Part shown: positions 43,059-51,521 of the stretch, in pieces
How the letters are laid out: the number at the start of each line of letters is the position of its first letter
How positions within the stretch are numbered: position 1 is the stretch's first letter
DNA from: Symsagittifera roscoffensis
Taxonomy: Eukaryota; Xenacoelomorpha; Acoela; Convolutidae
DNA: 64,000 nt
Direction: 5' to 3'
NCBI RefSeq assembly: GCF_963678635.1
Contig: NC_087068.1
Span: forward strand, 37,021,436 to 37,085,435
The notes under the pieces: model-generated
Told to the model about the DNA's origin: nothing
Database searches by the model: none
What the model saw: the letters and a program-made list of their open reading frames with translations, nothing else
Program-made: the position numbers and the translations under genes

Positions 43059-43871
43059 ATGAACTCCTTTGATGAAACAGATAAATACGCAATCGACCTG
43101 GTCTCTGAACAGGGAGCCTCTAACTGGCTCAACGCTTTACCATTGAACAGATTTAACTTCAACCTGAATAAAACAGAATTCAGAGATGGTATTTACTTAA
43201 GATACAGATGGGAACCGACCAAAACCCCACTCACATGTGCAGGTGGTGCTAATTGTAACTTGACACATGCGCTGCACTGTGCAAAGGGCGGTTACACACA
43301 TAAGACACAATGAAATCAGAGACACATTCGCCAACCTCATGAACGAGGTTTGCCATGACGTCGAGATTGAGCCGAAACTTCAGCCGTTTCCAGTCGAACG
43401 CTTTGTCAACAATTCAACTACAACTGAAGATGAGGCACGGTTTGACATTAAGGCAAGCGGACTCTGGGGTTCACGATTTAGCCGCACTTTCTTTGATGTG
43501 TAAAATTTCAACCCCCATGCCACAACATCGCGAAAACTGCATAAGATGCATACAAATACCACGAAACGCTGAAGAACTCCAAATATCAGCAAAGAATTTT
43601 AAACGTGGAGCAGAGTAGCTTCTGCACATTAATTTTCGTATGCATTGGTGGCGCTGCTCCAACAGCCACACGGACGATGCAACGTTTAACCGAAAAATTG
43701 AGTGAAAAATGACAAGAAAGCTGTCCAGAATCGATAAACTACATAAGAACTAAAATAAGCTTCGCGCTCCTGAGAAGCTCTACTATGTATTAAGGGGTGC
43801 AGATTGCTGTGCAAAGTTCAGTTTACGACAACTCCATTAGCGTTTTTGTAGAGGAAGGACGGCTAATATAA
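43059..43871 (+). pseudogene. CCHC knuckle and restriction-like endonuclease region of LINE L3
   Basis: SNWLNALPLNRFNFNLNKTE opens the region. A C/H cluster follows (LTCAGGANCNLTHALHCAKGG; the tidier minus copy L2 has C-x-C-x7-H-x4-C), then RHNEIRDTFANLMNEVCHDV, EPKLQ, EDEARFDIKASGLW and FFDV. The D-I ... F-F-D-V spacing resembles the PD-(x)n-D core of the endonuclease found C-terminal to the CCHC knuckle in R2-like LINEs. A conserved tail (IVEEGRLR in relatives) ends at TAA 43869-43871. A stop follows FFDV at 43501, so this copy is broken. Confidence 0.6.
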
Positions 43872-44049
43872 ATTAACATTACGACGATGCATTTAATGCT
43901 GATATATGACTTCTTTGATAAATTGATACAGCTTGCTGGTATAAATGCATTTTTATAACGCTGTTATGGCCCTATTCAGCTTGTGCACTTACGCTAACTA
44001 AACGGCAGGGCCTCTTTTGCAATTTAGTTTTTTTAAAATTTTAAACTGG

Positions 44050-44225
44050 ACCCTTCCGTCATGCGACGGTACGTGCACAGGTTGGATAGGGCAGTACCAA
44101 CGCTAAATTAAATAAATACATCGGCAGAATTTCATGGATGAGTCAAGTAGAATTTAATGCATCCAGAGATTTGCCAAATAAAACCTACCCTCCTCGATTA
44201 TAGCACAGGTAGAATTGTCTATATT
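44050..44225 (-). mobile_element. Restriction-endonuclease-type LINE, 3'-end fragment L5
   Basis: On the minus strand 'GACAATTCTACCTGTGCTATAATCGAGGAGGGTAGG..TGACTCATCC..TACTGCCCTATCCAACCTGTGCACGTACCGTCGCATGACGGAAGGGTCC' aligns with the 3' end of L2. The fragment abuts the tail of L3 with only about 10 bp between the two ends. Confidence 0.75.
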
Positions 44226-44528
44226 GGATGTATTTTTAAATGTTTTACACCCCCAAGGCAGAGGATTGGACTCCTTAGAAGAGCAAAACATGTTTTTGTT
44301 CTTTTAAAGTTTATTGTGTCCGAGTATGATTCTTTCCGTTTTTCGCTTAGTTCATCTGCTAGTTTCTGGACGGTTTTTATAGAGCCTGGTGCTGCTCCTG
44401 ACCTTTGGTACACGCAAAAACTATCGAAACAAAGCTGTTTTGTTCCAAACTCAGAAATCTTTGTTGGTATTTTAATATTTTGACGCTCTCATGATATTTG
44501 TAGACGTCAGATAAAGTTTTAGGGCAGG
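44226..44528. other. Spacer, no gene seen
   Basis: A plus-strand frame through 44157-44483 begins in the LINE fragment and has no recognisable product. Confidence 0.45.
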
Positions 44529-44665
44529 ATTTAGCGTAGAGGTTGAAAATTTTTGTCGCAGCTCGGTAGTTCAGCTTAATTCCGAGTTGCTATAACCCGC
44601 ATGCTTGAGACGACAAAGCCCGGGAATTCGATCCCAGTTAAGACCTGTTTTTTTTGCAACTAAAA
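44529..44665 (+). mobile_element. tRNA-derived SINE
   Basis: 'GTCGCAGCTCGGTAGTTCAGC' (44565-44585) is A-box-like, and 'GGGAATTCGATCCCAG' (44622-44637) is a strong B-box. The middle 'GCATGCTTGAGACGACAAAGCCCG' is shared with 60901-60930, which marks a second SINE subfamily. Confidence 0.6.
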
Positions 44666-45122
44666 TTTTACGCACGTACAACTATACGCCCTGCCAAACA
44701 ACTATACGCTCTAGTCACTTGATGCACTTCTGGCGTATTTACAATCGAAGCGAAGAAAATTTAGTGGCATTGTCTACTGCAAGAGAACGGGCACTCCCGA
44801 TGTTTTTGAGGATCTGCGGAAGACACAGATAATCGTCATAGAAAAAACTGGTAGCCTTATCTCTAGAAGGAAGAGACAGAACCCTGCGGTCCTCAGAGAA
44901 TATATTCAACTGCACCAGTCAAGTGAATTGGAGTTGAAGTCACTACGGGTGGTGCTGTCCCATCGAGACCACCTGCCAGGCATTTTCTCAAGGATACATT
45001 TTCTCATGACCGCATTTTTAATGCCGCCACCACTCCTTAGATTAGTCCTGAAAAAAAAATCACTTGGAAACTTGTATTAGAATATTTAAATCAGTTTAAT
45101 TAATTTAATAGCAGTTTCCTGA
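44666..45122. other. Spacer, no gene seen
   Basis: GC is higher near 44760-45000, but no frame or domain is recognised. Confidence 0.45.
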
Positions 45123-47576
45123 GAATAAGTGAGAAAATGTCTCGATAACGACATTATACCAGATTTTTTACGGTTTCGCGTGCCTTATAACGGTGTTTTT
45201 CGGATCAAGCGGTGCACAGCTTCCAACTGAGACTCTTGAGATCTGAGATAAGCCAGGCAAATGCGGATAGGGCCAAGGCATCGGGTAACCTAGTAAAAGC
45301 AAGAGAGGCAGTGAGAAGGGGTATAGATGAGAAGTGGTGGCCTTCGGTAATATTCTATCAGAACCGGCAAGCAAGGTGTAATGTCAATAACCTGATAAGC
45401 CGACACAAGAAAAAGCTTAAAAATTTTTCGGAAAGACAGGATAGACCATTAAAAAACTTGGATGAAAGGTCAGTTAGAATTTTAGATGAAGTGATTTTGC
45501 CGCTTTGGATGCAGGAAGTCTTAAGTTTTGGACCAAAACATCCGGTATGAGACAAATTCAATGAAATTCACTTCCTTAGTGACATTGATAGTTTTTTGTC
45601 AGAACTGATGTTAAATAGAATACCCGGAGAAAACTTATGTGAGATTGAATTAGCTGCAAAGAGATAAGCTAAGAATGTGAAACAGACCCTCTCAGACAAA
45701 GGTGTCGAAAAAGGTGTCGAAAAAGCCAGAAAGCATTTGAAGGACAACGGTCTTCTGGCAGTGCCGTTCGATAAGGGGGTGGGTTTTTATGTAATGAAAA
45801 GGGAGACTTTTGAGAAAAATCTTAAAAATTTATTACTGGCCGAACAATATAGTGAGAGGAAGAATCTGACAGACAGCGTGTTATGAAAGTTGAAAAAAGA
45901 CATGAACAAAGAATTACTCGCCATGAAAAAGAAGGACAAGATTAGCGAAGCGCTGTATACTAGGTTTAGATCAACGGGAGCGCAGCCGGCCAGGCTGTAT
46001 GGATTAGCAAAAGTACACAAACAAGGCACACCACTTCGTCCCATCCTGTCTTTACCTGGTAGCTCATATGACAACCTAAATAAAACATTGGCAAAGTACT
46101 TTGATGAAATTGAGGCGGCAAACATAGAAACGAACACTCAAATGGCCAGGGAGATCTTGGAGAAAACTGAGTTGGATCTGTTGAGAGTATAATCTCCCAT
46201 GATGTAAATAGTTTGTACACTAACGTCCCGCTCAAGAAAGCGGTTGAAATAGCTCTGTGGAGAATATATGAGCAAGTCAACCCTCCGGAAACATCTCGCA
46301 AGACTATGAAAAAACTACTGAATTTGGCAGTGAGTGAGGTACACTTTAAATGCAATGGTTTGTGGTATGTACAAAAAGACGGTTTAGCAATGGGCTTCTC
46401 CCTTGCAGTAATATTGGCCAATTCGTGGCTCAAAGAAAACGAACCTGCTTTAAAGAAAGAAGTAGCAAAAGTGTATGTGCTAAGTGAGGGTAACAAGGAA
46501 GTGTGCCCTAGATGTCAGATGAAGATGACATATCGGACAAAAGGGGTAGAATGCGAAGCTTATTTGAATTGCTACCACGCAGGGTGTGGTAAAATATCGG
46601 AATCCGAAAACGCAGACATCGCTTAAACAGTGTGAATGGTGTTAAAATTTCTGTAAGATATGTGGACGACATAGTTAGAACGGTCAAGGGCGATCCTGGG
46701 GTAGTTCTCGAGGCTGCCAATAAGTTGCATCCAATCTTGCAGTTCACCATAGAAGAATTTGATGGTAACGGTAATTTGGCCTTTTGGACTTAAATTTCCA
46801 CGTGGATTCAGCAATAAAGGTCACATGTGGTTGGATTAAAAACCCACTGATACCGGCTCCATTCTAATTTTCAGAGGCTGCGCACCTTTGCAGAACAAAA
46901 AAACGTTATTGTGGGACGGTTCATAGGGTTTTCAGAGGTACGTCAAAATGGGAAGATTTTGACCTGGCATTGGAAAAAAAATCGGAAGCAATGGATTGAA
47001 AATCAACATCCGAAAAATTGGTCTGACAGGGTAGTGTTTGAAACTCTTAGCAAGATCATTGAGAAAAGAAAAATTTAAAGGTTAAGGCATCAGAACCGAG
47101 AAATGATAAATGGTTGAAAGACTCACCACCCCTTATTACAATGTAATATCGAGGCAACCCATCTCAACTGTTACTGCAAAGGTTCGGCTAATATCCGGGG
47201 CACAAATAATTTTCACAACCAGAAAATTGAAAACATGCTTGCCATCACTCAAAACTTCCTTTGCTCGTGAACTGAGATCCTAAGTGGTGTACAAGCTTAC
47301 ATTTAGTGGATGTAACTCCACCTATATCGGCCAGACAGTCCGACATTTAGCCACGAGGGTCGTGAACACCGCAAAGGGGACTCCCCAGTAGAGCAACACT
47401 TATTAGAATGTAATAAGGAGGTAGGCGAAACTGCTGAGCTGAAGTCAGAGATTATAGACCAAACAGCCAACACTCATAAGCTTCTGACACTAGAGGCTTT
47501 GCATATTTAGAGGGAGAGGCCGAAGATCAACACAAGCGATGAATTCAGGAGCCGGGAGTTAACACTAAAATTATAG
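45123..47576 (+). mobile_element. Penelope-like element, nearly full length, degenerate
   Basis: N-terminal region 45212-45550 (RSVRILDEV, FGPKHPV then a stop). RT motif 1 has VPFDKGVGFYVMK (about 45760), motif 2 has YGLAKVHKQGTPLRPILSL (about 45998), motif A has SLYTNVPL (46210), motif B has YVQKDGLAMGFSLAVILAN (about 46365), and motif C has VRYVDDIVRTVKGDP (YVDD at 46659-46670). A PHD-like insertion precedes YVDD. The thumb follows (GTVHRVFRGT, 46915). The GIY-YIG nuclease (STYIGQTVRHLATR, about 47322; then RERPKINTSDEFRSRELTLKL) ends at 47576. At least eight stops or frameshifts. C-terminal GIY-YIG is the classical PLE order. Confidence 0.9.
46498..46625 (+). other. PHD-like zinc-binding insertion within the PLE reverse transcriptase
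   Basis: In the frame 46213-46626, residues 98 to 125 give C-x2-C (VCPRC), a TYRTKGVEC segment with a third cysteine, then Y where a fourth cysteine is expected, and CYHAGC with H and C. This fits C-x2-C-x12-C-x2-[C]-x4-H-x2-C, the first six PHD positions. The minus-strand PLE (48095-48180) has the fourth cysteine, in CECCLNWYH after a one-base shift. The insertion lies between RT motif B (GLAMG) and YVDD, where PLEs usually have a short connector. Confidence 0.6.
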
Positions 47577-47833
47577 TCTATGTGTGGCATGGCTAAAAGT
47601 TGAAAAACTGACATGTCAGAATCAAAAATATTCCCAAATCGAAATTTTATAACCATAAAAGAACAAAAACTAAAAAATCACAGAAATTTACAGGAAAATG
47701 TTATTCATGATTTCGTAATTATATTATGTAATTACAGTTGTTTAAATTTGATTGGTTAAAAAGTTTTAGAGCCTTTTTAGACAAGTTTCTCATTTTTCAG
47801 ATCTTTGATCGTTATGTAAATATTGTAAAAAAA
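47577..47833 (+). other. 3' tail of the plus-strand PLE
   Basis: Related to the tails after the array GIY-YIG copies: 'GGAAAATG..TAATTATATTATGTAATTACAG..TTTGATTGGTTAAAAAG'. It ends where an inverted PLE tail begins. Confidence 0.6.
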
Positions 47834-49062
47834 ATGCGTTAAAATTGTAAACTCAAAATTCAAACAAACGTTTTTGCACATTTTGTGCATCTTCAGGTTT
47901 TAAAAATTCTAAACTAACTGTACAAAATGATCAAAGATCATAAAAAGTGTCACACACATCATCACTTCAAAATTTTAAAAATTCAACCAATCAAAACTTT
48001 ACAAAAATCACTGAAATTATGTAACCACTATTATGTAACATTTTAAAACATTTTAAATCATCTGATATATCACCGCTTTTTACGTGATACCAGTTCAAAC
48101 AGCATTCACATTTACACCTTTTGACCTGTACGTGACTTTCTTATTGCACTCGGGACATATTCCGTGAAGATCTTTCTCGGGCAAAAACATTTCGGGAATA
48201 TCCCTCGATAGTGCAGTTTCGTACTGCTTCAGCCACTTGCTAAAATAACGGCAAGAGATGCCCCCATTGCCAAACCATCTTTCTGAACGTACCATGTTTC
48301 ATTGCACTTGAAATGGACTTGACTAAATGCCATGTTCAACAGTCTCTTCATGGTTTTCCTAGCAATTGATGGTGGTTCATCTTGCTCATACAGTTTTCTC
48401 AGAGCTATGTCTATCGCTTCTTTCAGTGGAACATTTGTGTACAAACTCTTCACATCTAGAGATATCAAGTTTTCGTTGGGCTCAATATTAGTGCTCTCTA
48501 AGATTTCTCTCGCGTCTAGTGAGTTGGTTTCGATGTTTGCGCCCTCAATTTTCTCGAAAAATTTAGCAAGAACCTTGTGCAAGTTATAATAAGAGCTACC
48601 AGGCAAGGAGAGGACCGGTCTTAATGGGGTATTCACTTTAGGCACTTTCGCCAACCCATAAAGCCTGGCGGGATGCCCCCCAGTAGACCTCATCCTTGTG
48701 TAGAGACCCTCACTTATTTCATCTTTTTTCCTCATAGCCAACAACTCCTTATCGATGTCTCTTTCTATCTTCAAAACAATCGCATCACTTGTTCCTTTAC
48801 TTTTGCTGAATTGATTTGAATGTAATGTATCCGACAACTTGTTCTCGTAGGTGTCCTTTCTCATTACACAAAAACCCACGCCTTTGTCATACGGTACCGC
48901 AACTAATCCAGTACTCTTCAGATACTTTCGGGCCTTCTCAACGCCTTTGTCAGATGGTGTTTGTTTCACCCTCTTAGCATAAGCTTTTGCCCCAGCTTCG
49001 ATCTCACAAAGGGCCTCCCCGGGGACTTTACGATGTTTGAGATCCGAACGATGATTGTAAAA
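47834..49062 (-). mobile_element. Penelope-like element, minus strand, GIY-YIG deleted
   Basis: The minus-strand 3' tail (47834-48060, reverse of 5130-5390) is joined directly to the RT at about 48095, so the thumb and nuclease are missing. The RT frame 48969-48229 is long and intact: VPYDKGVGFCVM, YGLAKVPKVNTPLRPVLSL, LISLDVKSLYTNVPL and YVQKDGLAMGASLAVILA. A two-base loss near 48235 shifts it into the 48295-48095 frame (KWLKQYETALSRDIPE, ICPECNKKVTYRSKGV). The frame is also open upstream of 48969 to about 49060, where homology ends. This is the best-preserved PLE palm in the window. Confidence 0.85.
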
Positions 49063-49148
49063 AAATTCAAATCCTGATGATGCACATAATGTGCGAGAAT
49101 GTTTGAATTGACATTTTAATTTCCTTATAAAATTTTTTGGCTAATTTA

Positions 49149-49440
49149 AATTATTGTCTGTCTGCTTTTTTGTCTGCTTAGTTCCGCAGAAAGGACTTTT
49201 TTGAAAACTTGCTTTTCTGATAGCATTCCTAAAGCTCTTTGCAGTTTCCAATAGTGGAGGCAGATTTGTTTCGGATATTTTGGGCTTTTTGCAATTCTTT
49301 TATCGAAAAAAAACGATTTTTTGATTTTTTTCCGTTCGATTTTAATCATAGTCCTTCATATTTGTACCGCCAGTGGTGCGAAGCTGAGCTTCGCCTCTGT
49401 GTTCAACATAGCGCGTCAAACTTTTTCAACAGAGTAAGAT
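49149..49440. repeat. Dispersed repeat (SINE-tail related)
   Basis: 'TCTGCTTAGTTCCGCAGAAAGGACTT..GCATTCCTAAAGCTCTTTGCAGTTTCCAATAGTGGAGGC..TTTTTTTCCGTTCGATTTTAATCATAG' matches 61016-61150 ('TCGGCTTAGTTCCACAAAGGACTT..ATTCTGAAAGCTCGTTGTAAGTTCTCTAATGG..TTTTTTTCCATCTGATTTTAATCGCAGGC'). A perfect 7-bp hairpin GCGAAGC/GCTTCGC lies at 49378-49394. Confidence 0.6.
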
Positions 49441-49748
49441 AAGCCGAATGCCGATGACGACTAAGTCGAATACCGATTACTTCCTAATAGGTTTTTCGTC
49501 AGATGTTCGTTTTTCTTATCCAATTGAGAAAATCTTGCCCTCCCAGCCTTTGGCTTTGAGGGAAAGATTTTGAACGCTCTTCCTAACTTATTAAATAGTT
49601 TCAGGTCATATGTTTCTACGAGGTAGCCGGGGTTGCCTCATATTTCAATGATCCACATTATTGGTGCAAGTTCTCTATATCACGCCCTTCACCCGAAGAA
49701 CAGTGACGATCAGGAACTCATCCAACTAGCTGATCAATATATCCTCTT
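49441..49748. other. Spacer or leader upstream of the CR1-like LINE, no gene seen
   Basis: No domain is recognised. The right half may be the 5' leader of the LINE. Confidence 0.4.
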
Positions 49749-49858
49749 AAGAACTGGACTTCATTGTCCCGGTCTTTTCTCCCCAATTTAAGAACTGGAC
49801 TTTGTTGTCCCGGTCTTATATCCCCTGACTAAGAACTGGACTTTGTTGTCCAGGTCTT
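49749..49858. repeat. Three hairpin-forming repeats, exact 41 bp period
   Basis: 'AAGAACTGGACTTTGTTGTCCCGGTCTT' starts at 49749, 49790 and 49831. Each copy is an imperfect palindrome: arms AAGAACTGGAC and GTCCNGGTCTT, 9-10 of 11 positions pairing, with a 6-base loop. They end about 110 bp upstream of the ORF1 start of the CR1-like LINE, so they are likely part of its 5' untranslated region or promoter. Confidence 0.85.
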
Positions 49859-49967
49859 AGACTCTGTCTCTATCTCTATTACTACTTCGATCTAGCATTT
49901 GTTCTATAAGTATATCACATCATCTCAAGAAAACACCCTTAAAACCTACAAGCGAACATTAATCAAA

Positions 49968-50873
49968 ATGCGAGAAAACTGCAACAGCTGTAACAGAAAA
50001 CTCAAAAAGGGACCTAAGTTCTCATGTTATACATGTGACAAGGTCCTACATCTATCCCCTGAATGCGCTATGTTCACTAACGATGAAGTCAAAGTCCTCA
50101 TCAATTTGAATGATAACCTCCTCTACATTTGCAATGACTGCAAACCCAAACGTGACGATCTTGTCAAAAACAAAACTACAACAAGTAACAAACTTGACGA
50201 ACAACTTGATAACCTGCAACTACAAATGAAGGTTCTCACCGAAAAAATGGAGCAATCCAGCACTGTCATCACTCAAGTACAAGCCGATATGAAAACACTT
50301 AAAGAAAAACCCAACAATTTCCGAGCAGCCATGGGAAACGTAAGCCCAGGAAGAGTGGTTAATTCGCCAACTGTACCAAAAGCTCAACTTGGTATCCGAA
50401 TACGAAGTGTTCCCGAAAGCAAAGAAAAAGCGACATTGAACGAATGCAAGAAGACCTGGGGACAATCGACAGAATACTTGCATTCCTCCAAATTGACGAC
50501 CGAAAATTATCCAAGGCAACTCGGATTGGAAAATTCAATCCCGATAAGGGGCATGGTACCATGGTTCAAGACCGAGAGTAGCATAAGTAAAAACTTGATC
50601 CTAAAATCGACTTCCAAACTAAAAGACTTCTCGGAACTTCGGGTCTTCATCAGTCCCGAGTTATCCAAGGCGGATGCCGAAAAGGAAAACAATTGTCTCA
50701 AGAAAAGGAGGGAACTGATAGTAAAAAATGACGACCCGAGCAAGATAAAAATCAGAAATCTTAAACTAGAATGGAAAGAAAACAAAAAATGGATTGTTTA
50801 CGAAGAAAGTAAAACTTCCCAGGAAACCGATAATAATGCAGACCAAGCTGGTGATGTTGCCATTACCGGATGA
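49968..50873 (+). CDS. ORF1 protein of CR1-like LINE (PHD finger, coiled coil, nucleic-acid-binding region)
   Basis: I choose ATG 49968 ('AATCAAAATGCGA') because the zinc finger follows at once; the frame is open from 49899. The finger, residues 4-55, has CNSCNRKLKKGPKFSCYTC, H, C, then ICNDC (C-x2-C..C-x2-C..H..C..C-x2-C). A coiled coil follows (NKLDEQLDNLQLQMKVLTEK), then LGIRIRSVPESKE. From about 50425 to 50590 the coding-like frame is a different one (DLGTIDRILAFLQ, SKATRIGKF). It returns for LRVFISPELSKADAEKEN. Two compensating indels thus scramble a ~55-residue stretch while leaving the frame open. ORF1 proteins of LINEs bind their RNA. Confidence 0.7.
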   Translation: MRENCNSCNRKLKKGPKFSCYTCDKVLHLSPECAMFTNDEVKVLINLNDNLLYICNDCKPKRDDLVKNKTTTSNKLDEQLDNLQLQMKVLTEKMEQSSTVITQVQADMKTLKEKPNNFRAAMGNVSPGRVVNSPTVPKAQLGIRIRSVPESKEKATLNECKKTWGQSTEYLHSSKLTTENYPRQLGLENSIPIRGMVPWFKTESSISKNLILKSTSKLKDFSELRVFISPELSKADAEKENNCLKKRRELIVKNDDPSKIKIRNLKLEWKENKKWIVYEESKTSQETDNNADQAGDVAITG

Positions 50874-50882
50874 CTAAGACCG

Positions 50883-51521
50883 ATGAAAATATTGACATTT
50901 AACACCAGAAGTATCCTGGATATAAACAGGAGAATGAAATTGTCAAACGCAATAGCAAACTCAGAATACGGTATTATCTGTCTCTGTGAAACCTGGCTCA
51001 CAGAAAACGTAACACTTGCCTCGCTCTTCCTAGAGAACTATCAAGTATATAGCAATGACCGAGAAACATCAGATAACAGAAAAACAAAGCACGGTGGTGT
51101 AATCATTGCCATCAAAAATGAAATCTCACATGACTTACATTCCATTGAGAGTCTCAAGTCTGATTATCTCATCATAGAAATACATTCCAATAAAAGATCA
51201 ATTAACTTAAGCTGTGTTTATAATGCACCCACTCCTAGCACATACCAATGGTCCACTGAAAGTTTCTTAACTTTGATGAATGAAATGGTAAAACTCAACC
51301 TAGTCAACAAAAATGACCTCTGTGACTTAATACTGACCGGTGACATCAACTTCTCACAAACATACTGGGAAGCACTCTCCTCATCTGACATATACGAGAG
51401 TCAACTACTGGACAAATTAGTTGAACTAAATCTTTCACAACATGCACCAACTCAACTAGACGTGCTGCGACAATCCAGAATTAATTTCACAATGTCAAAT
51501 CGACAGGAATATTTGAGATAA
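50883..51521 (+). pseudogene. ORF2 part 1 of CR1-like LINE: AP-endonuclease domain
   Basis: Starts MKILTFNTRSILDINRRMK 9 bp after the ORF1 stop. CLCETWL carries the catalytic glutamate, KHGGVIIAIKN the next strand, ILTGDINFSQTYW the D-x-N pair, and QLDVLRQSRINF the LD motif. A frameshift near 51490 separates the last motif, FSDHKPL (about 51536, catalytic D-H). All catalytic words are thus present but split. The domain nicks the insertion site. Confidence 0.75.

Larger units (their letters stand above)
40270..44040 (+). mobile_element. Restriction-endonuclease-type LINE, longest copy L3
   Basis: Domain order on the plus strand: SGNH-hydrolase-like (40277-40795), PHD finger (about 40845-41010), helical linker (41160-41760), RT (about 41800-42600), thumb and C-terminal region (42600-43100), CCHC knuckle and endonuclease-like block (43200-43620), conserved C-terminus to the stop at 43871, then the 3' tail 'TTATGGCCCTATTCAGCTTGTGCAC..GCAATTTAGTTTTTTT'. 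No AP-endonuclease is seen between PHD and RT. At least six frameshifts or stops show that it is dead. The GVRPIGIGEV..IIGQKI and QWDPLAMAMYGLAIIPLI signatures are shared with L1, L2 and L4. The clade is not settled; some restriction-type clades such as Utopia are candidates, but no tree was made. Confidence 0.8.
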
